DNA of 64,000 nt from Flavivirga algicola (GTDB lineage: Bacteria; Bacteroidota; Bacteroidia; Flavobacteriales; Flavobacteriaceae), in assembly GCF_012910715.1 (NCBI RefSeq), contig NZ_JABBHF010000007.1, forward strand, positions 273,522-337,521, given 5' to 3'. Below the pieces are notes generated by a model. It saw only the letters and a program-made list of their open reading frames with translations, was not told the origin of the DNA and searched no databases. Made by a program: the position numbers and the translations under genes. Below, in pieces: positions 18,293 to 28,778 of the stretch (its first letter is position 1; each line of letters opens with the position of its first letter).

Positions 18293-19306
18293 TTACAATA
18301 TATTTACTTCGGCTTCAATAGAAATATCAAAAATCCGTTTGACTGTTTTTTGTATTAATTTTGAAAGATTTAAGATGTCAGAACCTTTAGCATTACCATA
18401 ATTGACAAGCACTAGAGCTTGATTTTTATGCACGCCATATTTGCCAAACTGCTTGCCTTTAAATCCAGCTTTTTCGATAAGCCAACCTGCAGGGACTTTC
18501 ACTAGGTCTTTAGAAACAGGATAGCTCGGAATATCAGAAAAATTCTTCGATAAAATGTCGAAATTAGATTTTGAGATTACTGGGTTTTTGAAAAAACTGC
18601 CACTATTTCCTATTTCTTCTGGGTTGGGTAGCTTACTTTCTCTAATTGCTATAACAGCTTTCGATACATCTTGAATTGTTGGTTGACTAACCTGCATGGT
18701 TTCAAGTTGAGATGTAATGGCCCCATAGCTAACGTGAAGTTTATGATTTTTTTTGCTAAGAAGAAATGTAACACTTGTTATAATATATTTCCCTTTAGCA
18801 CCTTGCTTGAAAATAGAGTTTCTGTAATCAAAATTACAATCGGTTTTTGTAAATGTTTTTACAGTTTGTGTTTCTAATGATATGGCTTCGCATGACACAA
18901 AAGTGTCTTTTAATTCAACACCATATGCTCCGATATTTTGAATAGGTGCTGTGCCTACATTACCTGGGATTAATGATAAGTTTTCAATACCTCCAAAATC
19001 ATTATTGATACACCAGATTACGAATTCGTGCCAATTTTCACCTGCACTAGCTTTAATAGTAACAAAATTATCGTCTTCGGAGACGATTTTAATACCTTTT
19101 ATATTAATATGTATAACAAGACCTTCAAAATTTTTTGTGAGTAACATATTGCTGCCACCACCCAAAATAAGCTTATTGGAATGGTTTTTAAGAGCTAAAA
19201 CTTGTTTTAATTCATCTGTACTGGAAACAGAAATGAAAAAATTTGCAGTAACATCAATACCAAAAGTATTGTATGGTTTTAAGGATATGTTTTGTTCTAT
19301 ACGCAC
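18293..19306 (-). CDS. murB: UDP-N-acetylmuramate dehydrogenase
   Basis: A 337-residue FAD enzyme that reduces UDP-GlcNAc-enolpyruvate in peptidoglycan synthesis. Family motifs: LGGGSNMLLT (FAD binding), SLIPGNVGTAPIQNIGAYG, and the catalytic Ser in GNSGSFFKNP, followed by PAGWLIEKAGFKG. These fit the type I (E. coli-like) form. The start overlaps the aminotransferase end by 10 bases, so the two genes are coupled. Confidence 0.95.
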   Translation of the reverse strand: MRIEQNISLKPYNTFGIDVTANFFISVSSTDELKQVLALKNHSNKLILGGGSNMLLTKNFEGLVIHINIKGIKIVSEDDNFVTIKASAGENWHEFVIWCINNDFGGIENLSLIPGNVGTAPIQNIGAYGVELKDTFVSCEAISLETQTVKTFTKTDCNFDYRNSIFKQGAKGKYIITSVTFLLSKKNHKLHVSYGAITSQLETMQVSQPTIQDVSKAVIAIRESKLPNPEEIGNSGSFFKNPVISKSNFDILSKNFSDIPSYPVSKDLVKVPAGWLIEKAGFKGKQFGKYGVHKNQALVLVNYGNAKGSDILNLSKLIQKTVKRIFDISIEAEVNIL

Positions 19307-20496
19307 GAATCGTTGTAAGCTTTTAAAGCCTTTTTTAAAATATTAACTGCTTTAACCAAACTTTCTTTTTTTAATACGTAAGCAATCCGTACTTGGTTTA
19401 GACCAACCTCAGAAGTAGAGTAAAAACCGCCAGCTGGAGCAACCATTATGGTTTCGCCGTCAACATCAAAATGTTCTAAAATCCATTGAGCAAAATCATC
19501 AGAATTGTTTATTGGAAGTTCGGCTATACAATAAAAAGCGCCTTTAGGTTTTGCCACTTTAACACCCTCTATTTTTTGCAGTTCTACTATTAAAGTATTT
19601 CTTCTGGAGACATATTCTTCAATAACATCATCAAAATAACTTTGTGGTGTTTCCAAGGCAGCTTCACTCGCTATTTGCGCTAGTGTTGGCGGGCTTAAAC
19701 GTGCTTGAGCAAATTTTAAAACGGTTTGTATTACTGTTTTGTTTTTTGATATAAGGCATCCTACTCTAGCTCCGCACATACTGTATCTTTTAGAAACAGA
19801 ATCTATAATAATTGCATGATTTTCAAGTCCAGTTTCTTGCATGATAGAATAGTGTACATGATCATCATACACGAATTCCCGGTAGACTTCATCAGCAACT
19901 AAAAATAAATCATGTTTTTTAACAATTGCAGCTAGCTTTTGTATTTCTTCTTTAGAATATAAATAACCTGTGGGGTTATTTGGGTTGCAAATTAAAATGG
20001 CCTTTGTTTTTGGGGTAATCAACTTTTCAAACGCATCAATAGAAGGTAAAGCAAAATCGTTTTCAATTTTGGAAATTACAGGGACAATTTCAACTCCAGA
20101 TGCAGTTGAAAAACCAGTGTAGTTAGCATAAAATGGTTCTGGGACAATAACTTCATCACCCACGTCCATAATGCTTCCAAAAGTAAAAAGAAGTGCTTCG
20201 CTACCACCAGTAGTAACTACAATATCATCATAGGAAATATCAATGTTATGCTTGGCATAGTATGATGCGATTTTTTGTCTATATACTTCTGATCCTTCCG
20301 ATCTTGAATATGCCAATACATCTATATTGCTTTCTTTTACTGCTTGTAAGGCAATTTTAGGCGTTTTAATATCAGGTTGTCCAATATTTAAGTAATAAAT
20401 ACGCTTTCCTTTTTTTTCAGCCTCTTCGGCGTAAGGAACTAACTTGCGTATTGGAGAAGCAGGCATTTGCTGCCCTTTTTTAGATATTGATGGCAT
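19297..20496 (-). CDS. PLP-dependent aminotransferase, class I/II
   Basis: A 399-residue cytosolic aminotransferase of the aspartate aminotransferase fold. Visible motifs: YLNIGQPDIKTP, ICNPNNPTGYLYS, the PLP-binding Lys in SVSKRYSMCGARVG, and RIAYVLKKE at the C-terminus with the substrate Arg. Substrate cannot be fixed; aspartate, aromatic or methionine-type amino acids are possible. First gene of a two-gene operon with murB. Confidence 0.88.
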   Translation of the reverse strand: MPSISKKGQQMPASPIRKLVPYAEEAEKKGKRIYYLNIGQPDIKTPKIALQAVKESNIDVLAYSRSEGSEVYRQKIASYYAKHNIDISYDDIVVTTGGSEALLFTFGSIMDVGDEVIVPEPFYANYTGFSTASGVEIVPVISKIENDFALPSIDAFEKLITPKTKAILICNPNNPTGYLYSKEEIQKLAAIVKKHDLFLVADEVYREFVYDDHVHYSIMQETGLENHAIIIDSVSKRYSMCGARVGCLISKNKTVIQTVLKFAQARLSPPTLAQIASEAALETPQSYFDDVIEEYVSRRNTLIVELQKIEGVKVAKPKGAFYCIAELPINNSDDFAQWILEHFDVDGETIMVAPAGGFYSTSEVGLNQVRIAYVLKKESLVKAVNILKKALKAYNDSCV

Positions 20497-20600
20497 TGAC
20501 GATAAATTAATCCTGCAAAGTTGAGAAAATTATCTTAAAGTTTTTTTAAAAAACAGCACTAAATAAGTAAGTTGATATAAAAGATTCGTAATTTCATTAT

Positions 20601-21956
20601 ATGAAAATTGTATTTCTCTCAATAAACAAGCTATTATGCCTTGTTTTAGTTTTTTTTTGTTTTAGTGGCCTTGGTTTCTCTCAGGGTAAGTTTATTATAG
20701 AAAATAAAAAGCAGACAGATAAGGTTAAATTTAAACTAATAAATAATTTAATTATCATTCCAGTTGAAGTTAATGGTGTTAAACTATCGTTTTTATTGGA
20801 TACAGGAGTGAGCAAACCTATTATTTTTAATTTTTTAAATGTATCGGATACGCTAAAAATAAAAGAAACAGAGACCATTTTTTTAAAAGGTTTAGGGGAA
20901 GGAGAATCTGTAGAAACTTTAAGATCTAGGAATAATGTTTTTAAAATAGGAGATGCTATTAAGCTAAATCAAGACCTGTATGCGGTATATAATTCCAATC
21001 TCAATTTTGCTCCCAGGTTAGGGTTTCCCGTTCATGGGATTATTGGCTTTGATTTGTTTAAGGATTTAGTGGTTGAAATAAACTATTCGAAAAAAATTTT
21101 AAAATTAACAACACCAGAAAAATATACGTACAAGAAATGTAAAAAATGTGAAAGGCTAAATTTAGAGTTTTATAATAATAAACCATATATAAATGCAGAT
21201 GTAGCTATAAATAGAGTCATAACTCCTGTAAAATTATTAATAGACTCTGGGGGTAGTGACGCCTTATGGCTGTTTGAAGATAACTCTTTAGGAATTAAAT
21301 CCAATAACAAATACTTTTATGATTTTCTTGGTCATGGCTTGAGTGGAAGTGTATATGGGAAGCGTTCTAAAGCCAGAAGCTTTTTCTTAAGAAGTTTTGA
21401 ACTTAATAATGTTAATGTTTCGTATCCAGATTCAACGTATATATTGCATGCAAGAAAACTCAAGGGGCGTAATGGTAGCTTGTCTGGTAATATTTTAAAA
21501 CGATTTAATATTGTTTTTGATTATCGGAGGGCAAAAATTACCCTAACTAAGAATCATTATTTTAACGAAAAATTTCAGTATAATAAAAGTGGTATAGAAT
21601 TGGCTCACAATGGACTTAGATTAGTACAGGAACGAGATAATTTCATTGGAAATGATAATTATGGAAACTCTCAAGAGCAAAGTGGTACGAGAATTATGAT
21701 AAACCCTCAATATAAATTATCGTTAAAGCCAGCTTATACTATAGTAGAATTAAGGGAAGGTTCTCCTGCGGAAAAAGCTGGTTTGTTAAAAGGAGATGTG
21801 ATTTTGAGTATAAATAATAAGAGTACGTATCATTTTAAGCTGCAAGAGTTGATTATAATGTTTTATGGCGATTCGGGCAAACGTATCAAGTTAAAAGTTG
21901 AAAGAGGTGATAAGATTTTAACTTTTGAGTTTCGTCTAGAAAACCTTTTTCAATAA
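20601..21956 (+). CDS. Secreted two-lobed aspartyl protease with PDZ domain
   Basis: A 451-residue protein. Signal peptide MKIVFLSINKLLCLVLVFFC...GFSQ. Two retropepsin-like lobes follow, each with a catalytic Asp: FLLDTGVSKP (Asp about 67) and LLIDSGGSDALW (Asp about 215). A C-terminal PDZ domain (365-445) begins ELREGSPAEKAGLLKGDVIL. Having both lobes in one chain means it can form the active site without dimerising. Expected periplasmic or surface peptidase; substrate unknown. Single-gene unit, ending at a bidirectional terminator. Confidence 0.85.
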   Translation: MKIVFLSINKLLCLVLVFFCFSGLGFSQGKFIIENKKQTDKVKFKLINNLIIIPVEVNGVKLSFLLDTGVSKPIIFNFLNVSDTLKIKETETIFLKGLGEGESVETLRSRNNVFKIGDAIKLNQDLYAVYNSNLNFAPRLGFPVHGIIGFDLFKDLVVEINYSKKILKLTTPEKYTYKKCKKCERLNLEFYNNKPYINADVAINRVITPVKLLIDSGGSDALWLFEDNSLGIKSNNKYFYDFLGHGLSGSVYGKRSKARSFFLRSFELNNVNVSYPDSTYILHARKLKGRNGSLSGNILKRFNIVFDYRRAKITLTKNHYFNEKFQYNKSGIELAHNGLRLVQERDNFIGNDNYGNSQEQSGTRIMINPQYKLSLKPAYTIVELREGSPAEKAGLLKGDVILSINNKSTYHFKLQELIIMFYGDSGKRIKLKVERGDKILTFEFRLENLFQ

Positions 21957-21957
21957 A

Positions 21958-21991
21958 AAAGCCTAAACTAATTAATTTAAGTTTAGGCTAT
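21958..21991. terminator. Bidirectional terminator between convergent genes
   Basis: GCCTAAACT (21961-21969) pairs with AGTTTAGGC (21980-21988), with an A6 run before and a T-rich run after. It serves both the protease gene and the DUF1573 gene. Confidence 0.8.
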
Positions 21992-22014
21992 TTATTTTTT
22001 ATTAGTTGAGCATT

Positions 22015-22440
22015 TTACTGCTGTACAATACTTTTGTCTTTCTTTTCTAAAACATTCTTTTTGCTTGGGTCTACTACTAAACCTTTTATTTTTAAAGCCA
22101 CAGTAGGTGTTTCTGCATTCGATATAACAGTTATTGTTTTTCTAATAGGATTTACTCTATTTGTGTCATATTTAACCTCAATTTCTCCAGTTTTTCCTGG
22201 TAAAATAGGGTCTTTTGGTTTTTTAGGAATCGTACAGCCACAACTAGATGAAACTTTGGAAATTATAAGCGGCGCATCTCCTGTGTTTGTGAATTTAAAA
22301 ACGCGCACCCCATTCGATCCTTTGTCAATAGTTCCATAATCGATAGTCTCAGACTCAAATTTTATTTTTGCTACTTTGTCTTGAGCATTTACAGATAAAC
22401 TTATTAATCCGATAAATAAAATTGTAATTAATTGTTTCAT
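22015..22440 (-). CDS. DUF1573 secreted protein
   Basis: A 141-residue protein with a signal peptide (cleavage near SVNAQ) and one Ig-like DUF1573 domain. Diagnostic stretches: FKFTNTGDAPLIISKVSSSC and CGCTIPKKPKDPILPGKTG, then KTITVISNAETP. The family resembles ASPM/SPD-2/Hydin-type beta-sandwiches and is abundant in Bacteroidota, with unknown function. Its short lysine-rich C-terminus is probably disordered. Confidence 0.88.
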   Translation of the reverse strand: MKQLITILFIGLISLSVNAQDKVAKIKFESETIDYGTIDKGSNGVRVFKFTNTGDAPLIISKVSSSCGCTIPKKPKDPILPGKTGEIEVKYDTNRVNPIRKTITVISNAETPTVALKIKGLVVDPSKKNVLEKKDKSIVQQ

Positions 22441-22867
22441 TTGTCTATTTTTTATTGTTTTTATCAGGTCAAATACTGAGCATTTCTAACATTATTTTAG
22501 CTTTAAAATGCTCATTTTTATTAATTCTAATTTCATGTCAAACATACTTACTTTTTCTACAATCTACAAAAATATTAGACATAATGCAGGCATGTTAAGA
22601 TATTCAACTGGGTTAAAAGTACGTACAACTTTTTCGAAATAGGTTTATATTTTGTTAAAATATTCAATAATCATTATTTTACAATTGTCACGATACATTT
22701 TACCTGTTAAAATTCATTTTTATACTACCAGAGCTGCTTGTAAGCAGATAAGGTGTCATTTCTCACACTAAAATTTCATTTATCAGTGAAATAATGGTTA
22801 AGCACATTTCACAGAAAAAGAAATATAAGTACTTTTGCACATCAATGTTCAAAAACTATTCCAAAGT
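22441..22867. other. Long divergent intergenic region before valS
   Basis: A 427-base AT-rich gap between DUF1573 and valS. It contains two small inverted repeats close to valS: CTGCTT-GT-AAGCAG (22734-22747) and ATTTCA...TGAAAT (22773-22792), plus the valS promoter at 22830. No ORF of interest. The repeats may be operator or leader structures (inference). Confidence 0.4.
22830..22837 (+). promoter_or_regulatory. Bacteroidota promoter (-7 box) for valS
   Basis: TACTTTTG matches TAnnTTTG. A TTC triplet stands at the -33 position with 19-base spacing, one mismatch from TTG. It lies 30 bases before the chosen ATG and overlaps a TTG at 22835, which rules that TTG out as the start. Confidence 0.6.
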
Positions 22868-25504
22868 ATGCAAATACCTTCAAAATATGAGGCTAACCAG
22901 GTAGAAAGTAAGTGGTATGATTACTGGATGAAACATAATTATTTTCATTCAGAACCAGATGAAAGAGAACCATACACTATAGTAATTCCTCCGCCAAACG
23001 TAACGGGAGTTTTACATATGGGACATATGCTTAATAACACCATTCAAGATGTATTGATTCGCCGAGCACGTTTACAAGGAAAAAATGCTTGTTGGGTACC
23101 TGGTACAGATCATGCATCTATTGCTACAGAGGCAAAAGTGGTTGCAAAATTAAAAGAACAAGGTGTTGATAAAAATGATTTGTCTCGCGAGGAATTTTTA
23201 AAACATGCTTGGGAGTGGACACATGAATATGGAGGTGTTATTTTAGAGCAACTTAAAAAACTAGGCTGTTCTTGTGATTGGGAACGGACCAAATTTACCA
23301 TGGATGATGATATGAGTGAAGCTGTCATCAAGGTATTTGTAGATTTGTATAATAAAGGCTTGATTTATCGTGGCTACCGTATGGTAAACTGGGATCCTGA
23401 AGCAAAAACGACTTTGTCTGATGAAGAAGTTATTCATGAAGAGCGTCAAGGGAATTTATATTATCTTCAATATAAAATTGAAGGTAGCGATGATGCTTTA
23501 ACCATAGCAACAACACGACCTGAAACTATTTTTGGAGATACAGCAATTTGTATCAATCCTAATGATGAAAGGTTTCAACACTTACGTGGAAAAAAAGCCA
23601 TTGTGCCTATATGTAATCGTGTAATTCCTATTATTGAAGATGAGTATGTAGATGTTGAGTTTGGTACTGGTTGTCTTAAAGTAACCCCGGCGCACGATGA
23701 AAATGACAAGAATTTAGGCGACAAGCATAAGCTAGAGGTTATCGATATTTTTAATGAAGATGCTTCATTAAATAGTTACGGACTTCATTTTGAAGGCCAA
23801 GACCGTTTTGTAGCTAGAAAAGCTGTTGCTAAAGAATTAGAAGAAACGGGTGTTTTAGTAAAAACGGAAACTCATATTAATAAAGTGGGAACCTCCGAAA
23901 GAACAAAAGCCGTTATAGAGCCACGTTTAAGCGATCAGTGGTTTCTAAAAATGGAAGATTTAGCAAAACCAGCAATTAAGGCAGTTTTAGGTGAAGATTC
24001 TGAAATTAATTTATTTCCTAAAAAGTTTGAAAATACCTATCGTCATTGGATGGAGAATATTCGCGATTGGAATATTTCACGTCAATTACTTTGGGGGCAG
24101 CAAATTCCAGCTTATTACTATGGTGAAAGGAAAGAAGATTTTGTTGTAGCAGAAACTATAGAGGATGCGTTAGAATTAGCTAAGAAGAAGGCTTCAAACT
24201 CCGAACTTCAGGCTTCAGACTTAAAACAGGATACAGATGCTCTGGATACATGGTTTAGCTCATGGTTATGGCCGATAAGTGTTTTTGATGGTATAAGAAA
24301 CCCCGAAAATAAAGACATTAAATACTACTATCCTACAAATGACCTTGTAACAGGACCAGATATTTTATTCTTTTGGGTAGCGCGTATGATAGTTTCAGGC
24401 TACGAATATAAAGGTGAAAAACCATTTAATAATGTGTATTTAACGGGCTTGGTCCGCGATAAGCAACGCCGAAAAATGTCCAAACAGCTTGGTAATTCAC
24501 CAGATGCTTTAAAACTTATTGAAACTTATGGTGCCGGCGGTGTACGTGTTGGATTGTTGTTGAGTTCTGCAGCAGGAAACGACCTGATGTTTGATGAAGC
24601 ATTATGCCAACAAGGAAAAGGTTTTGGAAATAAAATTTGGAATGCTTATCGTTTAGTTGATGGGTGGCAAGTTGATGAAAGCATCCAGCAACCTGAATCA
24701 AGTAAAATAGCGATAGATTGGTATGAATCTAAATTTCAGAAAGTTTTAATTGAGATTGAAGACCATTTTAGTAAATATAGATTGAGTGATGCGTTAATGG
24801 CTATTTATAAGCTTATTTTTGATGATTTCTGCGGATGGTTTTTGGAAATGATCAAACCTGGATACCAACAGCCAATAGATGCTAAAACTTTAAAACGTGT
24901 TATTGCCATTTTTGAAGATAATTTAAAAATAGTACATCCTTTTATGCCATTTTTAACCGAAGATATCTGGCATTATATAGCTAAAAGAACTCCAGAAGAA
25001 GCTTTAATTGTTGCAAAATGGCCAGAGTCTAAGCCTGTGAACGAAGCTTTAATTAACGAATTTGAATTCGCTTCGGAAGTTATTTCGGGGATTAGAAATA
25101 TTAGGAAGCAAAAAAATATAGCTTTTAAGGATGCTATTGAATTTTCGGTGATTAACAATGAAAAGGCTAATAAAGTATTCGATAGTATTATTTCTAAATT
25201 AGGCAATTTAGAGGCTATCGATTATGTTTCTGATGCTGTAGATGGAGCTTTAACCTTTAGAGTAAAATCTAATGAGTATTTTATACCAATGGCAGGTAGT
25301 ATTGATGTGGAAGCTGAGATTAAAAAATTAACAGAAGAGTTAAATTATACTGAAGGCTTTTTAAAATCTGTACAAAAGAAACTTGCTAACGAACGTTTTG
25401 TAACTGGTGCGCCAGAACAGGTAGTGGCTAGTGAGAAGAAAAAAGAGGCAGATGCTTTGGCAAAAATAGAAACCCTTAAAGCCAGCTTGGCTAGTTTGGG
25501 GTAG
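22868..25504 (+). CDS. valS: Valyl-tRNA synthetase
   Basis: Start taken at ATG 22868 (878 residues, [20 protein letters not shown]), since the upstream TTG sits in the promoter. Class I synthetase that charges tRNA-Val. HIGH motif appears as [15 protein letters not shown] (about 40-54) and KMSKS as [10 protein letters not shown] (about 540). The editing domain contains [10 protein letters not shown] and [13 protein letters not shown], and [10 protein letters not shown] precedes the second Rossmann half. A C-terminal coiled-coil arm is at about 800-875. Single-gene unit. Confidence 0.97.
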   Translation: MQIPSKYEANQVESKWYDYWMKHNYFHSEPDEREPYTIVIPPPNVTGVLHMGHMLNNTIQDVLIRRARLQGKNACWVPGTDHASIATEAKVVAKLKEQGVDKNDLSREEFLKHAWEWTHEYGGVILEQLKKLGCSCDWERTKFTMDDDMSEAVIKVFVDLYNKGLIYRGYRMVNWDPEAKTTLSDEEVIHEERQGNLYYLQYKIEGSDDALTIATTRPETIFGDTAICINPNDERFQHLRGKKAIVPICNRVIPIIEDEYVDVEFGTGCLKVTPAHDENDKNLGDKHKLEVIDIFNEDASLNSYGLHFEGQDRFVARKAVAKELEETGVLVKTETHINKVGTSERTKAVIEPRLSDQWFLKMEDLAKPAIKAVLGEDSEINLFPKKFENTYRHWMENIRDWNISRQLLWGQQIPAYYYGERKEDFVVAETIEDALELAKKKASNSELQASDLKQDTDALDTWFSSWLWPISVFDGIRNPENKDIKYYYPTNDLVTGPDILFFWVARMIVSGYEYKGEKPFNNVYLTGLVRDKQRRKMSKQLGNSPDALKLIETYGAGGVRVGLLLSSAAGNDLMFDEALCQQGKGFGNKIWNAYRLVDGWQVDESIQQPESSKIAIDWYESKFQKVLIEIEDHFSKYRLSDALMAIYKLIFDDFCGWFLEMIKPGYQQPIDAKTLKRVIAIFEDNLKIVHPFMPFLTEDIWHYIAKRTPEEALIVAKWPESKPVNEALINEFEFASEVISGIRNIRKQKNIAFKDAIEFSVINNEKANKVFDSIISKLGNLEAIDYVSDAVDGALTFRVKSNEYFIPMAGSIDVEAEIKKLTEELNYTEGFLKSVQKKLANERFVTGAPEQVVASEKKKEADALAKIETLKASLASLG

Positions 25505-25508
25505 TTTT

Positions 25509-25527
25509 CAGTGTTCAGTAGGCAGTG
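25509..25527. repeat. CAGT-type intergenic repeat
   Basis: Tandem imperfect CAGT/TTCAGT units just after valS. It shares the 11-mer AGTGTTCAGTA with the element at 40667-40699. The following bases 25535-25580 also look like a degenerate dispersed repeat. Confidence 0.35.
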
Positions 25528-25668
25528 TTATTGAGAGCGATCCGTACTAAGGCGTAGCCGAAGTAAGCGAAGCATGCCTATTTTACATGTGTTCAGATTA
25601 ATCAGTCGTAATTTCTTCTGAAGGCAGGAGGACTCTATCTATTTGAAAGGTTAATACTAGTGTTAATA

Positions 25669-26163
25669 TCAGTTTGTGGTATAGCTTATGCTATCTCCAA
25701 TAGAAATATTCCAGGTATCGACTAACCCTGCGTTAATTTCCAGTACATATTTTGCAGGAAATTTAGAAGGTAATGAGCTTTCATCAAATGGTTTGGCATT
25801 TTTTTGAAAGCTTACAATATTTTTATCACCTCCTATATAAATCAAATCTAAAGGGAATTTGGTATTTTTCATATAAAAGAAACGCGCTTTTATATCATCA
25901 AATACGAACAGCATTCCTTGATTAGTATCCATTGAATTTCTGTACATAAGCCCTGTTTGAATATCAAAATCTGTATCGGCTATTTCAATATCAAGTTTTA
26001 CTTGCGTAGAGTCGACGGACTTAAATATTGTAAGGGCTCCTTCTTTTTTAAAAGTCACTTCGGTTTGTTTAATAACTTTTTTGTTTTCTTTACATGATGC
26101 CAAGTTTAAAAGGATACCGCTCGAAATTATAAAGACCAATATAGAGAAACGTTTAAAAAACAT
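25669..26163 (-). CDS. DUF192 lipoprotein
   Basis: Start taken at ATG 26163 (164 residues, MFFKRFSILVFIISSGILLN), because the longer frame lies within lgt. The lipobox is LASC at about residue 24. DUF192 signatures follow: IADTDFDIQTGLMYRNSMDT, GMLFVFDD, FYMKNTKFPLDLIYI and AKYVLEINAG. The family is a small beta-barrel of unknown function, exported in many bacteria. It begins one base after lgt ends. Confidence 0.85.
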   Translation of the reverse strand: MFFKRFSILVFIISSGILLNLASCKENKKVIKQTEVTFKKEGALTIFKSVDSTQVKLDIEIADTDFDIQTGLMYRNSMDTNQGMLFVFDDIKARFFYMKNTKFPLDLIYIGGDKNIVSFQKNAKPFDESSLPSKFPAKYVLEINAGLVDTWNISIGDSISYTTN

Positions 26164-26164
26164 T

Positions 26165-27094
26165 TTATTTAACAGTTGTTTTGGGTTTGTAAACAAACAT
26201 AAAATATAAACCAATGAGAATAAATGGAATACTAAGCCATTGCCCTGTATTTAGATTGGCCCAATTAATGTATTCGTCACCTTGCGGTTCTTTTGTGAAC
26301 TCTACAAAGAAACGGATGGTCCATAATAAGACTAAAAATAATCCAAACAAAAAGCCTGTTTGCTCGCTTTTTTTAGTTTTGGAGTAGAAATACCATAAAA
26401 GTATAAATACAACTATGTAGCATAAAGATTCGTATAATTGCGCAGGGTGTCTGTATGGTACTTTTTCTAATAATTCTGAAAATTGAGGATTATCTGCTAC
26501 GGCATTATAGGCCTGTTGCACATCTTTAATTCCAGTAAGTTGTGTGATCTGACTTTTGTGGTATTGATCTTGAATAAAACGCACGCCTAAACTAGATTCT
26601 GTAACTTTTCCGATAATTTCGGAGTTGATAAAATTCCCAATTCTTATAAAGACAGCACCTGAAGCAACCGTTATAACAACACGATCTAAAATCCATAATA
26701 GTGATTTGTATTTATATTTTTTACGATATAAATACATGCCTATAATAACACCAATGGCAGCACCATGACTTGCTAATCCTTGAAAGCCCGTAAATTCAAA
26801 ACCTCCTTTGAACTTGAATGGGAGAAAAATGCTAAAAAAGTCTTGGGAAATTAGTTCCGATTGATAAAATAAAACATGCCCTAAGCGTGCTCCTAGCATG
26901 GTTGCCAATACTGTATAAATAAATAAAGGGTCTAAATAGTCTAAAGAAATTTTTTCTTTAGTAAAAATACGTTTCATAATGTACCAACCTAGTATAAAGG
27001 CAATAACCCACATAAGGCTATAGAAGTGCAATTTGAAATTTCCAACAATGTCAATGCCAGTTACAGGATTCCAATCAAATTTTAGTGCATGCAT
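26165..27094 (-). CDS. lgt: Prolipoprotein diacylglyceryl transferase
   Basis: A 309-residue inner-membrane enzyme with about seven helices. It attaches diacylglycerol to lipobox cysteines. Conserved motifs: GARLGHVLFY, GLASHGAAIG, and the Lgt signature FIRIGNFINSEIIG; RHPAQLYES follows. Many proteins in this window are lipoproteins and depend on it, including its downstream partner DUF192. Twelve bases separate it from the upstream PPIase gene. Confidence 0.95.
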   Translation of the reverse strand: MHALKFDWNPVTGIDIVGNFKLHFYSLMWVIAFILGWYIMKRIFTKEKISLDYLDPLFIYTVLATMLGARLGHVLFYQSELISQDFFSIFLPFKFKGGFEFTGFQGLASHGAAIGVIIGMYLYRKKYKYKSLLWILDRVVITVASGAVFIRIGNFINSEIIGKVTESSLGVRFIQDQYHKSQITQLTGIKDVQQAYNAVADNPQFSELLEKVPYRHPAQLYESLCYIVVFILLWYFYSKTKKSEQTGFLFGLFLVLLWTIRFFVEFTKEPQGDEYINWANLNTGQWLSIPFILIGLYFMFVYKPKTTVK

Positions 27095-27106
27095 ACGTTT
27101 TGTTTT

Positions 27107-28234
27107 TTACTTTAAAAGTTCTAGGACTTCAACCTCAAAAATGATATTAGATTTTCCTGGAATACCTCTAGTGCCAGCTTCTCCGTAAGCTAAATGATAT
27201 GGGATAAACAAAGTGGCCTTATCTCCAACACTTAATTGTCGTAACCCTTCTTTAAAACCTGGGATCATACTGGCATTTGGACCAATATCGGCAGTAATAG
27301 GTTGATATCCATTAGCAGCTTTGCGTTTTTCATTTACAGCATCTAAAGCTTCGGCAATTTCTAGTTTACTGGTTTGAAGCAACTTTCCACTTTCAAAATA
27401 TACGGCATAATGCGTGAGTACTGTAGCATTTTCTGTTAATTTTTCTCCAGTTCCTTTTTCGGTAACGAAAAATTGCAGTCCAGAAGATAGGGTTGTGGCC
27501 TTGGCTTGTTGCTCATCGAACTTCTCTTTAGTTGCTTTTAGTATGGCTTCTTTTTTAGCCTTTCTTTCCTTTTCTTTGCGTTCTGCCTCAGCGAAATGAT
27601 TATTAAATATGTTAGGAGCGTCAAAAGATTTAGCGACTTTTCCTTTTCTAATAATATTCAATTCTTTAATAATAACATCTTCAATGGGTCTGTCACCAGC
27701 TGCAGTTTTTACATTAGAAATACTATCTTGAATCTCTAAACCAATAACCAATTCACCAAAAATATTATAGCCGTTATCTAAATGCGGTTTTGGTACTTCG
27801 GTGATAAAAAATTGACTGCCATTTGTGTTGCGTCCAGAGTTTGCCATAGATAAAATACCAGGTTTGTCATGTTTTAAATCTGGATGAAACTCATCCATAA
27901 ACTTATAACCAGGACTCCCAGAACCAGTTCCGGTAGGATCCCCTCCTTGAATCATGAATTGATCAATAACCCGATGAAAAATAAGTCCGTTATAAAATTT
28001 TTTTCCTTTATAGATACTATCTACCATGGTATTGGTGCCTTCAGCTAACGATACAAAATTAGCAACAGTTACAGGTGCTTTTTCATGTTCTAATTTTGCT
28101 ACCATAACGCCTTCAGTGGTGATAAACTCAGCATATAATCCATCTTCAAGATCTGGATATTGTGCCTTGCATGAAGCTAAAAATATTGAAAAAGTAATTA
28201 ATGAAATTTTGATTGCGTTTTTTAAAAGAGTCAT
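27107..28234 (-). CDS. Cyclophilin-FKBP fusion peptidyl-prolyl isomerase, lipoprotein
   Basis: A 375-residue two-domain isomerase. The lipobox is FLASC (Cys 22). Residues 35-195 are a cyclophilin (FHRVIDQFMIQGGDPTGTG, NTNGSQFFIT). A charged KKEKERKAKKE-like linker near 220-240 joins an FKBP-type domain at 270-375 (VLTHYAVYFESGKLL, GFKEGLRQLSVGDKATLFIP, YGEAGTRGIPG). Both folds catalyse prolyl isomerisation, probably assisting envelope protein folding. Placed directly after GldI, another FKBP-type lipoprotein, in one operon. Confidence 0.93.
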   Translation of the reverse strand: MTLLKNAIKISLITFSIFLASCKAQYPDLEDGLYAEFITTEGVMVAKLEHEKAPVTVANFVSLAEGTNTMVDSIYKGKKFYNGLIFHRVIDQFMIQGGDPTGTGSGSPGYKFMDEFHPDLKHDKPGILSMANSGRNTNGSQFFITEVPKPHLDNGYNIFGELVIGLEIQDSISNVKTAAGDRPIEDVIIKELNIIRKGKVAKSFDAPNIFNNHFAEAERKEKERKAKKEAILKATKEKFDEQQAKATTLSSGLQFFVTEKGTGEKLTENATVLTHYAVYFESGKLLQTSKLEIAEALDAVNEKRKAANGYQPITADIGPNASMIPGFKEGLRQLSVGDKATLFIPYHLAYGEAGTRGIPGKSNIIFEVEVLELLK

Positions 28235-28235
28235 T

Positions 28236-28778
28236 TTAATTAGTTTGATTTTGGGTAATAGAGTTTACTGTAACTTCACAAATTATAGGAGTATTGCTGC
28301 CTATTTTATTTTCATCTCCATAGTAACCGTATGCTTTTTGCGATGGGAAAATAAAGGTCACGGTTTCGCCAGTTTTCATGAGTTTTAAACCCTCACGTAA
28401 ACCAGTAAAGAGTTCTTGCTTATCCATCGTATAGGTTTGAGTTTTGAGATCTTCTTTAGAATATATTAGGTTGCCACTTAATGATTTTACATTATAATCA
28501 TAGTTTATAATATCTCCAAAAAAAGGCGTTTTTAAAGAATCTATTTCTATTTTATTGTTGTAGTAATACCAGAAGCCACTTTCTGAAGCGATATAGTTAT
28601 TGTCTTGCTTCTCCATAAGTTTCTCTATAGTAACTTGTTCTTGAGCAATAAGTTTTTTGTTGCGTTCTACAGAAGCATCTATGAAGGAACCTGTTTTTAC
28701 TGAAATGGGGCGTCGTGCTTCGGGTGTTTTGCAATTTATAGCCAGTAAAACAATGGCCAATGTTAGTAATTTATTCAT
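28236..28778 (-). CDS. gldI: Gliding-motility FKBP-type isomerase GldI
   Basis: A 180-residue lipoprotein (lipobox LLAINC, Cys 16). The C-terminal FKBP domain has YNVKSLSGNLIYS, FTGLREGLKLMKTGETVTF and IFPSQKAYGYYGDENKIGSN. Its length, order and context fit GldI, which is needed for gliding in Flavobacterium johnsoniae. It is just upstream of the cyclophilin-FKBP gene and overlaps the DHH phosphoesterase gene by 8 bases, so the set is one operon. Confidence 0.88.
   Translation of the reverse strand: MNKLLTLAIVLLAINCKTPEARRPISVKTGSFIDASVERNKKLIAQEQVTIEKLMEKQDNNYIASESGFWYYYNNKIEIDSLKTPFFGDIINYDYNVKSLSGNLIYSKEDLKTQTYTMDKQELFTGLREGLKLMKTGETVTFIFPSQKAYGYYGDENKIGSNTPIICEVTVNSITQNQTN

Noticed and set aside
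22835..22867. TTG at 22835 as the start of valS
   Set aside because: It lies inside the TAnnTTTG promoter box at 22830-22837. ATG 22868 gives the usual ValS N-terminus.
22441..22867. T-box leader in front of valS
   Set aside because: No T-box sequence or specifier loop was recognised, and such leaders are not known in Bacteroidota.
24180..24230. Repetitive-looking CTTCAGGCTTCAGAC stretch within valS
   Set aside because: It stays in frame and encodes the variable connecting segment just before [10 protein letters not shown], so it is normal for flavobacterial ValS.
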